This document shows positions 54,486-62,020 of a DNA stretch of 64,000 nucleotides, piece by piece. The position numbers and the translations under genes were made by a program. The DNA lies in the NCBI GenBank assembly GCA_903911145.1, contig CAIWCD010000039.1, forward strand, positions 124,001 through 188,000, written 5' to 3'. Source of the DNA: an uncultured delta proteobacterium (lineage in GTDB: Bacteria > Myxococcota > Myxococcia > Myxococcales > 40CM-4-68-19). The notes beneath the pieces were generated by a model that was not told the DNA's origin, ran no database searches, and saw only the letters and a list, made by a program, of their open reading frames with translations. How positions within the stretch are numbered: the stretch's first letter is position 1; the number at the start of each line of letters is the position of its first letter.

Positions 54486-55312
54486 GCGAGACAATCGCGC
54501 CCGTCCGCATCGCCCGCTATCTCGGCCAGGACGGCGAGATCCTCGAGGGAGTCGTGCTCGGCGAGGAAGACGACTTCATCAATATATCCAGATATTCGAA
54601 TATCCAGATACAAGAGGTCAGCGGCCTCGACGCGATGCTGCGCGGTGGTCGGCGCATCGGCTCCGCGCGTCCGCTCTCCGAGGTGCAGCTCGTCCCGTTC
54701 GGCCTCGGCCGCAAGATCGTGCTGATTGGCCGCAACTATGGCGCGCACGCGAAGGAGCTGGGAAACGAGGTGCCGAAAGAGCCGCTCATCTTCATGAAGC
54801 CGACGAGTGCGCTGGTCGGCCATGGACAGGCGATCGAGCTGCCGCGCGCCTCGAAGGAAGTGCACCACGAGGCGGAGCTCGCGGTGGTGATCGGCAAGCG
54901 GCTGCGCGACGCGCAAGCAGATGAGTGCGCAGCGGCCGTGGCCGGCGTGACCTGTCTCAACGACGTCAGCGCGCGCGATATCCAGAGGGCCGAGGTGCAG
55001 TTCACGCGGGCCAAGAGCTTCGACACGTTCTGTCCAGTGGGTCCGTGGGTGCGCGTCGGCCACGATTGGCGAGACCTGCGCGTGCAGTGCCGCGTGAACG
55101 GCGAGAGCCGCCAGGATGGCCGCACGCGCGACCAGGTCTTCCCCGTGCCGACGCTGCTCGCGTTCATCAGCGCCTGCATGACGCTTGAGCCGGGCGACAT
55201 CGTCTCGACCGGCACGCCCTCGGGCGTCGGTCCGTTCCGCGCGGGCGATGTCGTCGAGATCGAAGTCGAGGGCGTGGGAATTCTGCGCAACCCCGTGCGC
55301 GCGCGCGAGTAG
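54482..55312 (+). CDS. Fumarylacetoacetate hydrolase (FAH) family protein
   Basis: The 276-residue protein starts at ATG overlapping dapB by four bases. It belongs to the metal-dependent FAH family: IGRNYGAHAKELG, the metal-binding triad region VHHEAELAVVIGK, CLNDVSARDIQ, and KSFDTFCPVGPW followed by GDIVSTGTPSGVG. Members hydrolyse or isomerise acyl-pyruvate-type compounds; the substrate here is unknown, and FAH proteins are not part of known lysine synthesis. N-terminal codons about 35-43 lie in an AT-rich repeat (54585-54611). Confidence 0.87.
   Translation: MSETIAPVRIARYLGQDGEILEGVVLGEEDDFINISRYSNIQIQEVSGLDAMLRGGRRIGSARPLSEVQLVPFGLGRKIVLIGRNYGAHAKELGNEVPKEPLIFMKPTSALVGHGQAIELPRASKEVHHEAELAVVIGKRLRDAQADECAAAVAGVTCLNDVSARDIQRAEVQFTRAKSFDTFCPVGPWVRVGHDWRDLRVQCRVNGESRQDGRTRDQVFPVPTLLAFISACMTLEPGDIVSTGTPSGVGPFRAGDVVEIEVEGVGILRNPVRARE
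54585..54611 (+). repeat. AT-rich direct repeat with central palindrome inside the FAH gene
   Basis: ATATCCAGATA at 54585-54595 and again at 54601-54611, separated by five bases. The junction forms the 14-base palindrome GATATTCGAATATC (54592-54605). The surrounding gene is strongly GC-rich, so this stretch stands out. It encodes about ISRYSNIQI. Confidence 0.55.
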
Positions 55313-55334
55313 CGCACGCCTCTGGTTCCCCTCG

Positions 55335-56480
55335 ATGCGCCCACCGCTCCGCCCGCTGCTGAATCAACTCTCCGGCTACATGCAGGAGGCGCTCAATCGC
55401 GCGCGCGACGAGGCCACGCAGCGCGGCCCGGTCTTCGACTTCGGCATCGGCGATCCGCGCGAGCCGACGCCACTGTTTCTGCGGGATGCTCTGCGCGCGG
55501 CGATCCCGGAAGTCTCGCAGTACCCGAGTGTGCGCGGTCTGCCTCCGCTGCGCCGCGCCGCCGCGGCGTATCTCTCGCGCCGCTTTTCCCTCTCGCTCGA
55601 TCCCGACGCCGAGATCCTCCCGTGCGCGGGCGCGAAGGAGGCGCTGTTCCACCTCCCTCTCATCGCGCTCCATCCCGAACGTCCGCTCTGCTTCTTTCCT
55701 GACCCGTCCTATCCGGTCTACGAGCGCGCAATCCTCTTCGCTGGCGGCACGCCGCGCCCGCTGCCTCTCTCGAGAGAGCGCAACTTCCTCCCCGAACTCG
55801 CTGCGATCACGAGCGACGAGTGGCAGCGCACATCAGTTGTATTTGACAACTATCCGCACAACCCGACCGGCGCGGAGGCGACGCGCGCGCACCACGAGCA
55901 GCTCTTCGCGCTCGCTCGGGAGCACGGCTTCCTCGTCGTCTGCGACGAGCCATACGTCGATCTCTACGCAGGAGCTGCGCCCCACTCGGGCCTCCAGCTC
56001 GCGCGGGAGAACGTCGTCGCCATCCAGTCGCTCTCGAAGCGAAGCGGCATGACCGGCTATCGCAGCGGCTTCATCGCGGGCGAGCCGTGGCTGATCGAAA
56101 AGCTCGCCGAGGCACGGGCGAACTTCGGTGTCGCCTCCCCGTCGTTCATCCAACGCGCTGCCGAGGCGGCCTGGAACGACGATGCGCACGTCATCGAACG
56201 ACGGGAGAGCTTCGCGAAGAAGCGCGCTCTCCTGCTTACGCATCTGCAGGCGCGCGGCCTCGACTGTACGTCGACCGGAGTCTTCTACATCTGGGTCCGC
56301 GTGCCGGCGCGGTTCACCAGCGAGTCGTACGCGGCCCACCTCGCACAGCGGCAGGTCCTCGTCGCGCCCGGCACGCACTTCGGCGAAAGCGGCCGCGGAT
56401 TTGTCCGCCTGGCGATGGTCCCGACACTCGAGGATTGCGCGCGCGCCATCGCGGTCTGGCCCGAGGAGGGGACGGCATGA
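55335..56480 (+). CDS. dapC: Class I/II aminotransferase, probable succinyldiaminopimelate aminotransferase
   Basis: The 381-residue protein starts at ATG 55335. It is a fold-type I PLP enzyme. Motifs are FDFGIGDPREPTPLF at the substrate site, NYPHNPTG, CDEPYVDLY, and the catalytic Lys in QSLSKRSGMTGYRSGF, with a final Arg for carboxylate binding. The position between dapB and dapD and the succinylase genes around it point to N-succinyl-LL-2,6-diaminopimelate:2-oxoglutarate aminotransferase (DapC). The family alone would not distinguish this from other aminotransferases. A short palindrome (55835-55851) is inside the gene. Confidence 0.78.
   Translation: MRPPLRPLLNQLSGYMQEALNRARDEATQRGPVFDFGIGDPREPTPLFLRDALRAAIPEVSQYPSVRGLPPLRRAAAAYLSRRFSLSLDPDAEILPCAGAKEALFHLPLIALHPERPLCFFPDPSYPVYERAILFAGGTPRPLPLSRERNFLPELAAITSDEWQRTSVVFDNYPHNPTGAEATRAHHEQLFALAREHGFLVVCDEPYVDLYAGAAPHSGLQLARENVVAIQSLSKRSGMTGYRSGFIAGEPWLIEKLAEARANFGVASPSFIQRAAEAAWNDDAHVIERRESFAKKRALLLTHLQARGLDCTSTGVFYIWVRVPARFTSESYAAHLAQRQVLVAPGTHFGESGRGFVRLAMVPTLEDCARAIAVWPEEGTA
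55835..55851. repeat. Short AT-rich palindrome (type Q), inside the dapC-like gene
   Basis: AGTTGT-ATTTG-ACAACT, six-base exact arms. Its reverse complement matches 22041-22057 at 16 of 17 positions. It is translated as part of the aminotransferase (around VVFDNYPHN). Confidence 0.6.
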
Positions 56481-57136
56481 GCATCGACATTCCGAGAGAC
56501 GGCGCGCCGGTTTCCGAGGTGACTCTCTCTGGCGCGCATGTGCGGCTCGAACCGCTGCGAGAAACGCATTTCGAGGCGCTGCTCGCGGCGGCGCAGCATG
56601 AGACCGAGACCTTCCCGTTCACGTTTGTCCCGAGGACGCGCGACGCGCTCCGCGGTTGGCTCGATGAAGCGCTCGACCAGTCTGGGCGCGGAGTTGCGCT
56701 TCCCTTCGCGACGATCGACGCGCGCGACAACCAGCTCGTCGGCTCGACCCGATTTGGAAATCTTGAGTTCTGGAAATGGCCAAACGCTTCAGCGAGAGCG
56801 CCGCGAAATCCCGACGCCGTCGAGATCGGCTGGACCTGGCTTGCGCCGCGCGCGCAGAGAAGCGCCATCAACAGCGAGGCGAAACTGCTCATGCTCACGC
56901 ACGCGTTCGAACAGTGGAAGGTCTGCCGCGTGACGCTCAAGACCGACGCGCGCAACCAGCGTTCGCGCAATGCCATCGCGCGCATCGGCGGACAGTTCGA
57001 CGGCGTCCTGCGCGCGCACATGCCCGCGAGCGACGGCGGCATCCGCGACACGGCGTTCTTCTCGCTGCTCGATCGCGAGTGGCCGGAGAACAAGGCGCGC
57101 CTGGGCGCGAAGCTCGCCGGCGCGGCGAATCGATAA
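56477..57136 (+). CDS. GNAT-family N-acetyltransferase
   Basis: The 219-residue protein starts at ATG overlapping the aminotransferase stop (ATGA). It is of the RimJ/RimL-like GNAT subgroup: VRLEPLRETHFEALLAAA at the N-terminus, a strand VEIGWTWLAPRAQRSAINSE for acetyl-CoA, and VTLKTDARNQRSRNAIARIG for the C-terminal fold. The acetyl acceptor is unknown. As part of the coupled run between dapC and dapD it may act on an intermediate or simply be carried along. Confidence 0.83.
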   Translation: MSIDIPRDGAPVSEVTLSGAHVRLEPLRETHFEALLAAAQHETETFPFTFVPRTRDALRGWLDEALDQSGRGVALPFATIDARDNQLVGSTRFGNLEFWKWPNASARAPRNPDAVEIGWTWLAPRAQRSAINSEAKLLMLTHAFEQWKVCRVTLKTDARNQRSRNAIARIGGQFDGVLRAHMPASDGGIRDTAFFSLLDREWPENKARLGAKLAGAANR

Positions 57137-57202
57137 TTTTCGATAATTGGAATTTGGTAAGAGCTGGCCATCGCAGAGCGGTTCCTTCGAAGGAGAGATT
57201 CG

Positions 57203-58159
57203 TTGCAAGACCCGAGCGCCATCGAACTGCGGTTGCCTGACGAGAGCGACGATTCCCTGCGCGCACTCGTCGAGGAGGCCATTCGGAAGGCTGACGAGCT
57301 TCCTCCCCACCACCGCGCGCTGGCCAATTGGGCGCGCACCGAGCCGCGCCTTGGACAGGCCGTGTGTGAAGTGATCTACCGGCTCGATCGCGGCACATTG
57401 CGCGTCGCAACGCGAAATCAAGAATCGCTCTCGACCGCGCCAGATCTGCTCGGGAGCGATTCCGCGACGCACATCGCGCCCGAGCGCTGGCTCGTGCACG
57501 GCTGGATCCAGAGCGCGATCAACCTCTACTTTCCACTCGCGCAACTCGAGACCTATCGCGCGGGCGAACTCGAGTTCTTCGACAAGATCCCGCCCAAGCG
57601 CGACCTCGCGAGCGCTGGGATCCGCGTCGTTCCTCCCGGCATCGTCCGCTACGGCGCGCACGTCGAGAAGGGCTGCGTGGTGATGCCCGGCTACGTCAAC
57701 ATCGGAGCTCGCGTCGGCACCGGCAGCATGGTCGACACATGGGCCACGGTCGGCTCGTGCGCGCAGGTCGGGAAGGGCGTGCATCTCTCGGGTGGCGTCG
57801 GCCTCGGCGGCGTGCTCGAGCCCGCTGGCGCGCGGCCCGTCATCATCGAAGACGGCGCGTTCATCGGCAGTCGCTGCGTCGTCGTCGAGGGCGTGCTCGT
57901 CGAGGAAGAGGCAGTGCTCGGCGCGGGCGTGGTGCTCACCGCCTCGACTCCGATCATCGACGTCACGGGCGCGAACGAAGTCGTGCACAAGGGGCGCGTG
58001 CCAGCGCGCAGCGTGGTGGTCGCGGGCGTGCGTCCGCGCAGATTCCCCGCAGGCGAATATCTGCTTCCGTGCGCGCTGATCATCGGACAGCGCAGCGAGA
58101 GCACCGACCGCAAAACCTCGCTCAACGCGGCGCTGCGCGATTTTTCGGTGAGCGCGTGA
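57203..58159 (+). CDS. dapD: 2,3,4,5-tetrahydropyridine-2,6-dicarboxylate N-succinyltransferase
   Basis: The 318-residue protein starts at TTG 57203, with AAGGAGAG six bases upstream; no other start has comparable support. It succinylates tetrahydrodipicolinate, defining the succinylase branch of DAP synthesis. The C-terminal left-handed beta-helix of hexapeptide repeats is clear (VMPGYVNIGARVGTGSMVDTW ... GGVLEPAG), followed by FIGSRCVVVEGVLVEEEAVL. It needs succinyl-CoA. Confidence 0.93.
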   Translation: MQDPSAIELRLPDESDDSLRALVEEAIRKADELPPHHRALANWARTEPRLGQAVCEVIYRLDRGTLRVATRNQESLSTAPDLLGSDSATHIAPERWLVHGWIQSAINLYFPLAQLETYRAGELEFFDKIPPKRDLASAGIRVVPPGIVRYGAHVEKGCVVMPGYVNIGARVGTGSMVDTWATVGSCAQVGKGVHLSGGVGLGGVLEPAGARPVIIEDGAFIGSRCVVVEGVLVEEEAVLGAGVVLTASTPIIDVTGANEVVHKGRVPARSVVVAGVRPRRFPAGEYLLPCALIIGQRSESTDRKTSLNAALRDFSVSA

Positions 58160-58170
58160 TCCGTTCTTGC

Positions 58171-58240
58171 CCGCTCCCAGCGCGGTCGCGCGCGATCTCT
58201 TGCCGAGGCGGCGCGAGATGATTGGTACTCAAAGCATCGA
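58171..58240 (-). repeat. Composite repeat: type P half-palindrome plus type G repeat, before dapE
   Basis: Read on the minus strand this gives GATGCTTTGAGTACCAATCA (58238-58219), then TCTCGCG, a 20-base spacer, GATCGCG (58197-58191) and CCGCgCTGGGaGCGG (58185-58171). The element covers the dapE start codon: ATG 58218-58220 is within the P part and encodes the first residues MIGTQSI. The same two parts in the same order occur at 59905-59953. Confidence 0.65.
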
Positions 58241-59345
58241 CGCGCAGATCCAGGAAGCGCTCTCCCTGCGGACGCTGCGGCTGTGCGAATTCAAAAGCCC
58301 GATCGGCGAGGAGGATGCGCTCTGCTCCGCGCTGCAGCGCGACTGCGAGCAGGCGTGGGGGCGCGAGGTGCAGCGGATCGGAAACTCGCTGGTGCTCGGC
58401 TCTGTCTCTGCGGACAAGCCCGCGATCGCGTTCTTCGGACACCTCGATACCGTGCCGCTGCAAGAGGGCGATTTCCCGGCGCGGCGCGAGGGGGCACGGA
58501 TCTTCGGGCGCGGCGCCTCGGACATGAAGGGCGGCATCGCGGTGCTGCTCGAGCTGTTCGAGCGGATGGGTCCGCAGCAGCGCGCGCAGCTCAAATGCGC
58601 ACCGGTCGTGGTGCTCTACGATCGCGAAGAAGGTCCCTACGCCGAGAGCGGGCTGGGTCCCGTGCTCGAGGCGCGGCCCGATCTGCAGCGCGTGGCTCTC
58701 GCGCTCTGCCTCGAGCCGACTGACCTCGCAATCCAGCTCGGCTGCTGCGGAGCGATGCACGCGACCTTCACGTTTCACGGACGGGCCGCGCACAGCGCTC
58801 GACCGTGGCAGGGAGAGAACGCCGTGCACAAGGCCGGCGCTCTGCTCACGCAGCTGGGCTCGCTCGCGCCGAGAGAGATCTCGTTCGCGACCGGCATCGA
58901 GGGCACAGCGCCGCTGCTCTTTCGCGAAGTGCTCAGCTGCACGCGCATCGACGGCTTCACCGGCCGCAACGTCGTGCCCGCGCGCTGCACGCTCAATCTC
59001 AATTATCGATTCGCGCCCGGCAAGAGCGTCGAGAGCGCCGAGGCCGAGCTGCAGGCGCTCGCGAGAGAGTTCGGCGCCGAGTGCGTCGTCACTGATCGTG
59101 CGCCGTCGGGCCGTGTGGAGCTCGACAATCGCTGGCTGAGAAAGTTGCAGAAGACAACCAATTTGCCGTTCGAAGCGAAGCAGGCCTGGACCGACGTGGC
59201 GCGCCTTTCTGCTCTGGGAATTCCCGCCGCGAACTTCGGTCCGGGTGAGCAGGCGCAGGCGCACCAGCGGGGAGAGAGTTGCTCGGAAGCCGCTCTCTAT
59301 GCGGCCTATCGCGCTCTACAGAGCCTGTTGGAGACCGCAGCGTGA
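58218..59345 (+). CDS. dapE: Succinyl-diaminopimelate desuccinylase
   Basis: The 375-residue protein starts at ATG 58218. It is an M20-family zinc peptidase: FFGHLDTVPLQEG for the first metal site, GRGASDMKGGIAVLLEL, and the catalytic/ligand Glu pair in YDREEGPYAESG. HGRAAHSARPWQGENAVH marks the dimerisation lid. It removes succinate to give LL-diaminopimelate. The TGA overlaps the start of folK by four bases (GTGA). Confidence 0.92.
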   Translation: MIGTQSIDAQIQEALSLRTLRLCEFKSPIGEEDALCSALQRDCEQAWGREVQRIGNSLVLGSVSADKPAIAFFGHLDTVPLQEGDFPARREGARIFGRGASDMKGGIAVLLELFERMGPQQRAQLKCAPVVVLYDREEGPYAESGLGPVLEARPDLQRVALALCLEPTDLAIQLGCCGAMHATFTFHGRAAHSARPWQGENAVHKAGALLTQLGSLAPREISFATGIEGTAPLLFREVLSCTRIDGFTGRNVVPARCTLNLNYRFAPGKSVESAEAELQALAREFGAECVVTDRAPSGRVELDNRWLRKLQKTTNLPFEAKQAWTDVARLSALGIPAANFGPGEQAQAHQRGESCSEAALYAAYRALQSLLETAA

Positions 59346-59914
59346 TCGACTGCTTCTTCGGCCTCGGCGCGAATCTGGGCGACCGGATGACGACGCTCGC
59401 GAAGGCGCTCGAGTTGGTCGCGCACACCGACGGCTTCTCTCTGCGCGGCGTCTCGCGCGTCTGGGAGACCGCGCCGGTCGGGCCTCCGCAGCCGCGCTAT
59501 CTCAATGCCGTGGCGCGCGTTGGCTCGATGCTCTCGGCCCGTGCGACCTTGAAGCGGCTGCTCGACATCGAGGAGAAGCTCGGTCGGATCCGGCGCGAAA
59601 AGTGGGGCCCGCGCGAGATCGATCTCGATCTGCTCTTCTACGGAAATGCTGTCAGCCCAGGTCCGATCGAGTTGCCGCATCCCCGGTTGCACGAGCGCGC
59701 GTTTGTCCTCGCGCCTCTCTCCGAGCTCGCGCCGCAGCTGGTTCATCCTCTGCACGGAAAGTCGGTCGAATCGCTCCTGGCCGCTCTGGGCGCGGACGCG
59801 CGCGCGGGTGTGCAGGTGTTCGGGCCGTTGCGCAGGCGCCTCGATGGGCCAGAGAGCGATCTCGAAGCGCTCCCCGAAGGCGAAGGAGAGGCGGGCGCCG
59901 CACCGATCGTTTGA
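59342..59914 (+). CDS. folK: 2-amino-4-hydroxy-6-hydroxymethyldihydropteridine pyrophosphokinase
   Basis: The 190-residue protein starts at GTG 59342, overlapping dapE. It has the HPPK pattern: FFGLGANLGDRMTTL at the start, VWETAPVGPPQPRYLNAV, and the signature WGPREIDLDLLFYG. It transfers pyrophosphate from ATP to the pteridine in folate synthesis. It is longer than the usual 160, with a Glu/Gly/Ala-rich tail after about residue 165. The stop codon falls inside a repeat copy. Confidence 0.93.
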   Translation: MIDCFFGLGANLGDRMTTLAKALELVAHTDGFSLRGVSRVWETAPVGPPQPRYLNAVARVGSMLSARATLKRLLDIEEKLGRIRREKWGPREIDLDLLFYGNAVSPGPIELPHPRLHERAFVLAPLSELAPQLVHPLHGKSVESLLAALGADARAGVQVFGPLRRRLDGPESDLEALPEGEGEAGAAPIV

Positions 59915-59953
59915 ACACCAAGCATCTCGCGAAGCCCGCACTGGGCGCGGTCG
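59905..59953 (+). repeat. Composite repeat: type P half-palindrome joined to type G repeat, at the folK stop
   Basis: GATCGTTTGAACACCAAGCA (59905-59924), TCTCGCG, AAGCC and CCGCaCTGGGcGCGG (59936-59950). It matches 24 or more of 30 aligned bases in the P part of the dapE copy. The TGA stop of folK (59912-59914) lies in it, so the last codons are repeat-derived (encoding PIV then stop). Confidence 0.68.
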
Positions 59954-60004
59954 AGCGCGCTCATGGGTGCACTCAGGGCGCGCCTGCGCTAAGCAACGCA
60001 GTCG

Positions 60005-61372
60005 ATGAATCCATCTTCGAATCGCTCCTGGTTTCGCGCCCTCCCTTCGCTGGCTGCGGCTCTCGCGCTCATCTCCTGCGAGAAGTCCGCGACGACTCCC
60101 GCGTCACCCGTGGCTGCCTCCGCGAACGCGCCCCGTGCGGCCGATTCCGCGACGGACGGTCTTGATCCGGCGGATCAGAAGAAGCTGCTCGCCGCGGTGG
60201 ATGCGCTCGCGGGCCCGCTGAAGGATCGCGCCAAGCCCTACGAGATCCTCTACGCGCTGGGAAATCTCTACTACGACAACAACCGCTATCTCGAGGCGGT
60301 CGACTCGTTCCGCCAGGCGCTCGCGCTTGCGCAGCCGATCGAGGCCGAGGCCGATGCGCTGCGCGCGAAAGGCGTCAAGCCCGCGCCGGTGCTGCCCGCG
60401 GAGTGCAAGCTCAAGACGCCGGACGTCGCGCAGGCGCAGGTCGCGGCAGCGGCGAAAAGCTTCGCGGCGAGCGATCCGGCGCGCGCGCTTCGCTGCGATC
60501 TCGAGGCGATCTCGACCCTCAACGATCTGCGCTCGCGCCACGCCGACGGGCTCTACCTCATTGGCCAACCGGAAGCCGCGCGCGAGGAGCATCTGCGCGT
60601 GCTCGCGCGCGTGAAGGATGCGCCCGAGTCGCTCTTCTTCGTCGGCGCGATCACGCTCGAGCAGAGCAACGGCGACAAGATCCAGCTCGAGGAGGGCAAG
60701 CGCTACTGGAAGCGGCTGCTCGAGGTGGCGCCGAATCATCCGCGGGCCGCGCTGGTGAAGGAGAGTCTGCCCAAGGCCGACGTCATGTTTGCGCCGCGCA
60801 CGGGCGACGCGCCGGCCGAGGAGCCCGCGCAAGCTGCTCCTTCCGCTGCGATGCCGTCGCAGCTCCCGCCCGGCCATCCACCGCTGGGAGGCCAGGGGAG
60901 CGGTCCGGCGGCTCCTTCAGCTCCTGCCCCCGCGGTGACGGGAGGCCCGACTCCCGAGATGGTGCAGGCGGTCGCGCAGGCCGCGGCGCAGACGGAGCGC
61001 ACGCCCGAACTCGAGAAGAGTCTCGACGCGCTCACCACGCAGGCCGAGGCCGATCTCGATGCGGGCCGCTACCAGCAAGCGCGCGACGAGATGGTGCGCG
61101 TGATGCCGATGCGTCCGAACGAGCCGCGCGTGGCGGCCGATCTGGGCGCGGCGATGGCCGGCCTGGGCAAACTCGAGATGGCAGAGCGCGTTCTCTCTCG
61201 CGCGCTGGCGGGCGATCCGCACCAGGCCAGAGCGCTCTACGAGATGGGCAAGCTGCTCGCGGCTCGCAAAGATGTCGCGGGTGCGCGGGAAAAGTTTCTC
61301 GCGGTGAAGTCCGCCGATGCGAAGTTTGCCACCGCGCACGGTGTCGACGCGGAGTTGGGCAAACTGAAGTAG
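60005..61372 (+). CDS. TPR lipoprotein
   Basis: The 455-residue protein starts at ATG 60005. The lipobox is LISC (Cys25). Mature part: N-terminal TPR units (KPYEILYALGNLYYDNNRYL, EAVDSFRQALAL), a helical middle, an Ala/Pro-rich linker (PSQLPPGHPPLGGQGSGPAA, about residues 280-310), and a C-terminal TPR block (GRYQQARDEMVRVMPMRPNE, GKLEMAERVLSRALAGDPH). It is probably periplasmic and mediates protein contacts. No recognised partner. Confidence 0.75.
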   Translation: MNPSSNRSWFRALPSLAAALALISCEKSATTPASPVAASANAPRAADSATDGLDPADQKKLLAAVDALAGPLKDRAKPYEILYALGNLYYDNNRYLEAVDSFRQALALAQPIEAEADALRAKGVKPAPVLPAECKLKTPDVAQAQVAAAAKSFAASDPARALRCDLEAISTLNDLRSRHADGLYLIGQPEAAREEHLRVLARVKDAPESLFFVGAITLEQSNGDKIQLEEGKRYWKRLLEVAPNHPRAALVKESLPKADVMFAPRTGDAPAEEPAQAAPSAAMPSQLPPGHPPLGGQGSGPAAPSAPAPAVTGGPTPEMVQAVAQAAAQTERTPELEKSLDALTTQAEADLDAGRYQQARDEMVRVMPMRPNEPRVAADLGAAMAGLGKLEMAERVLSRALAGDPHQARALYEMGKLLAARKDVAGAREKFLAVKSADAKFATAHGVDAELGKLK

Positions 61373-61403
61373 CGGGGCTTTGGGGCGTCGAGATTCCTTG
61401 CCG

Positions 61404-61436
61404 TGAATCAGGATTCAAAAACTGAATCACGATTCA
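61404..61436. terminator. Two tandem palindromes forming an extended hairpin between convergent genes
   Basis: TGAATC-AG-GATTCA (61404-61417), AAAAC, TGAATC-AC-GATTCA (61423-61436). Each 14-base unit is a palindrome, and the whole 33-base region also folds into one hairpin with loop AAAAC. It lies in the 109-base convergent gap and stands out as AT-rich. It is likely a terminator, though the sequence could equally be a binding site. Confidence 0.55.
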
Positions 61437-61481
61437 TCGGGCAGTGCCCAGCGCGTAGAAACCAACCCCCAGGGCCCACTT

Positions 61482-61985
61482 CTACTGCTTGCTCTTGAGC
61501 TTGAACGACCAGGTGATCTCGAACTCCGCGATCACCGTGCCGTCCTTCTGCGTGCCGATCGACTTCGCCGTGAAGAGCTGCGCCTCTCCTGTCGCGACCG
61601 CGCGCGCGATCGTCTCCTGCATCGCCGCTCCATCGACGAATGAGAAGAGCGCATCCTGCGTCGCCTTCTTGGTGAACTTCGCGGTCAGCCCAGTCACAAG
61701 AGACGAGATCTTCTTGCCGCTCTTCTCGATGAAGAAGAGCGCGGGGGCGCCTGTCGACATCTCTGCCGCCATCGCTTGAGCGGCGAAGTAGGTCGAGCGA
61801 AACGGATTCTGTGTCTTCCATCCCGCGGGCAGATGGACATCGCAGCCGGCCTCTTCGAGACGCCGGATGCGCAGACCCGCGAAGGCCGCGAGCGGCAACT
61901 GGCTCCAGAGCGCCACGCGAATCGCGAGCGGATTGCGCGCAAGCGACTGCATTCGGGCTGCGCGGTTCTTGACCATCGAGGACAT
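61482..61985 (-). CDS. DUF4442-like (hotdog-fold) protein
   Basis: I place the start at ATG 61985 (167 residues). Longer readings add an Arg-rich segment typical of untranslated sequence. The pattern matches DUF4442: NPLAIRVALWSQLPLAAFAGLRI, CDVHLPAGWKTQNPFRSTYFAAQ, ALFSFVDGAAMQETIARA, and a final TVIAEFEITWSFKLK strand. These proteins share the PaaI/4HBT hotdog fold, but no thioesterase activity has been shown for this family as far as I know. Confidence 0.72.
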   Translation of the reverse strand: MSSMVKNRAARMQSLARNPLAIRVALWSQLPLAAFAGLRIRRLEEAGCDVHLPAGWKTQNPFRSTYFAAQAMAAEMSTGAPALFFIEKSGKKISSLVTGLTAKFTKKATQDALFSFVDGAAMQETIARAVATGEAQLFTAKSIGTQKDGTVIAEFEITWSFKLKSKQ

Positions 61986-62020
61986 GCGGACTCCAGAGTG
62001 ATGCAGCGGTACGCGAGCGG

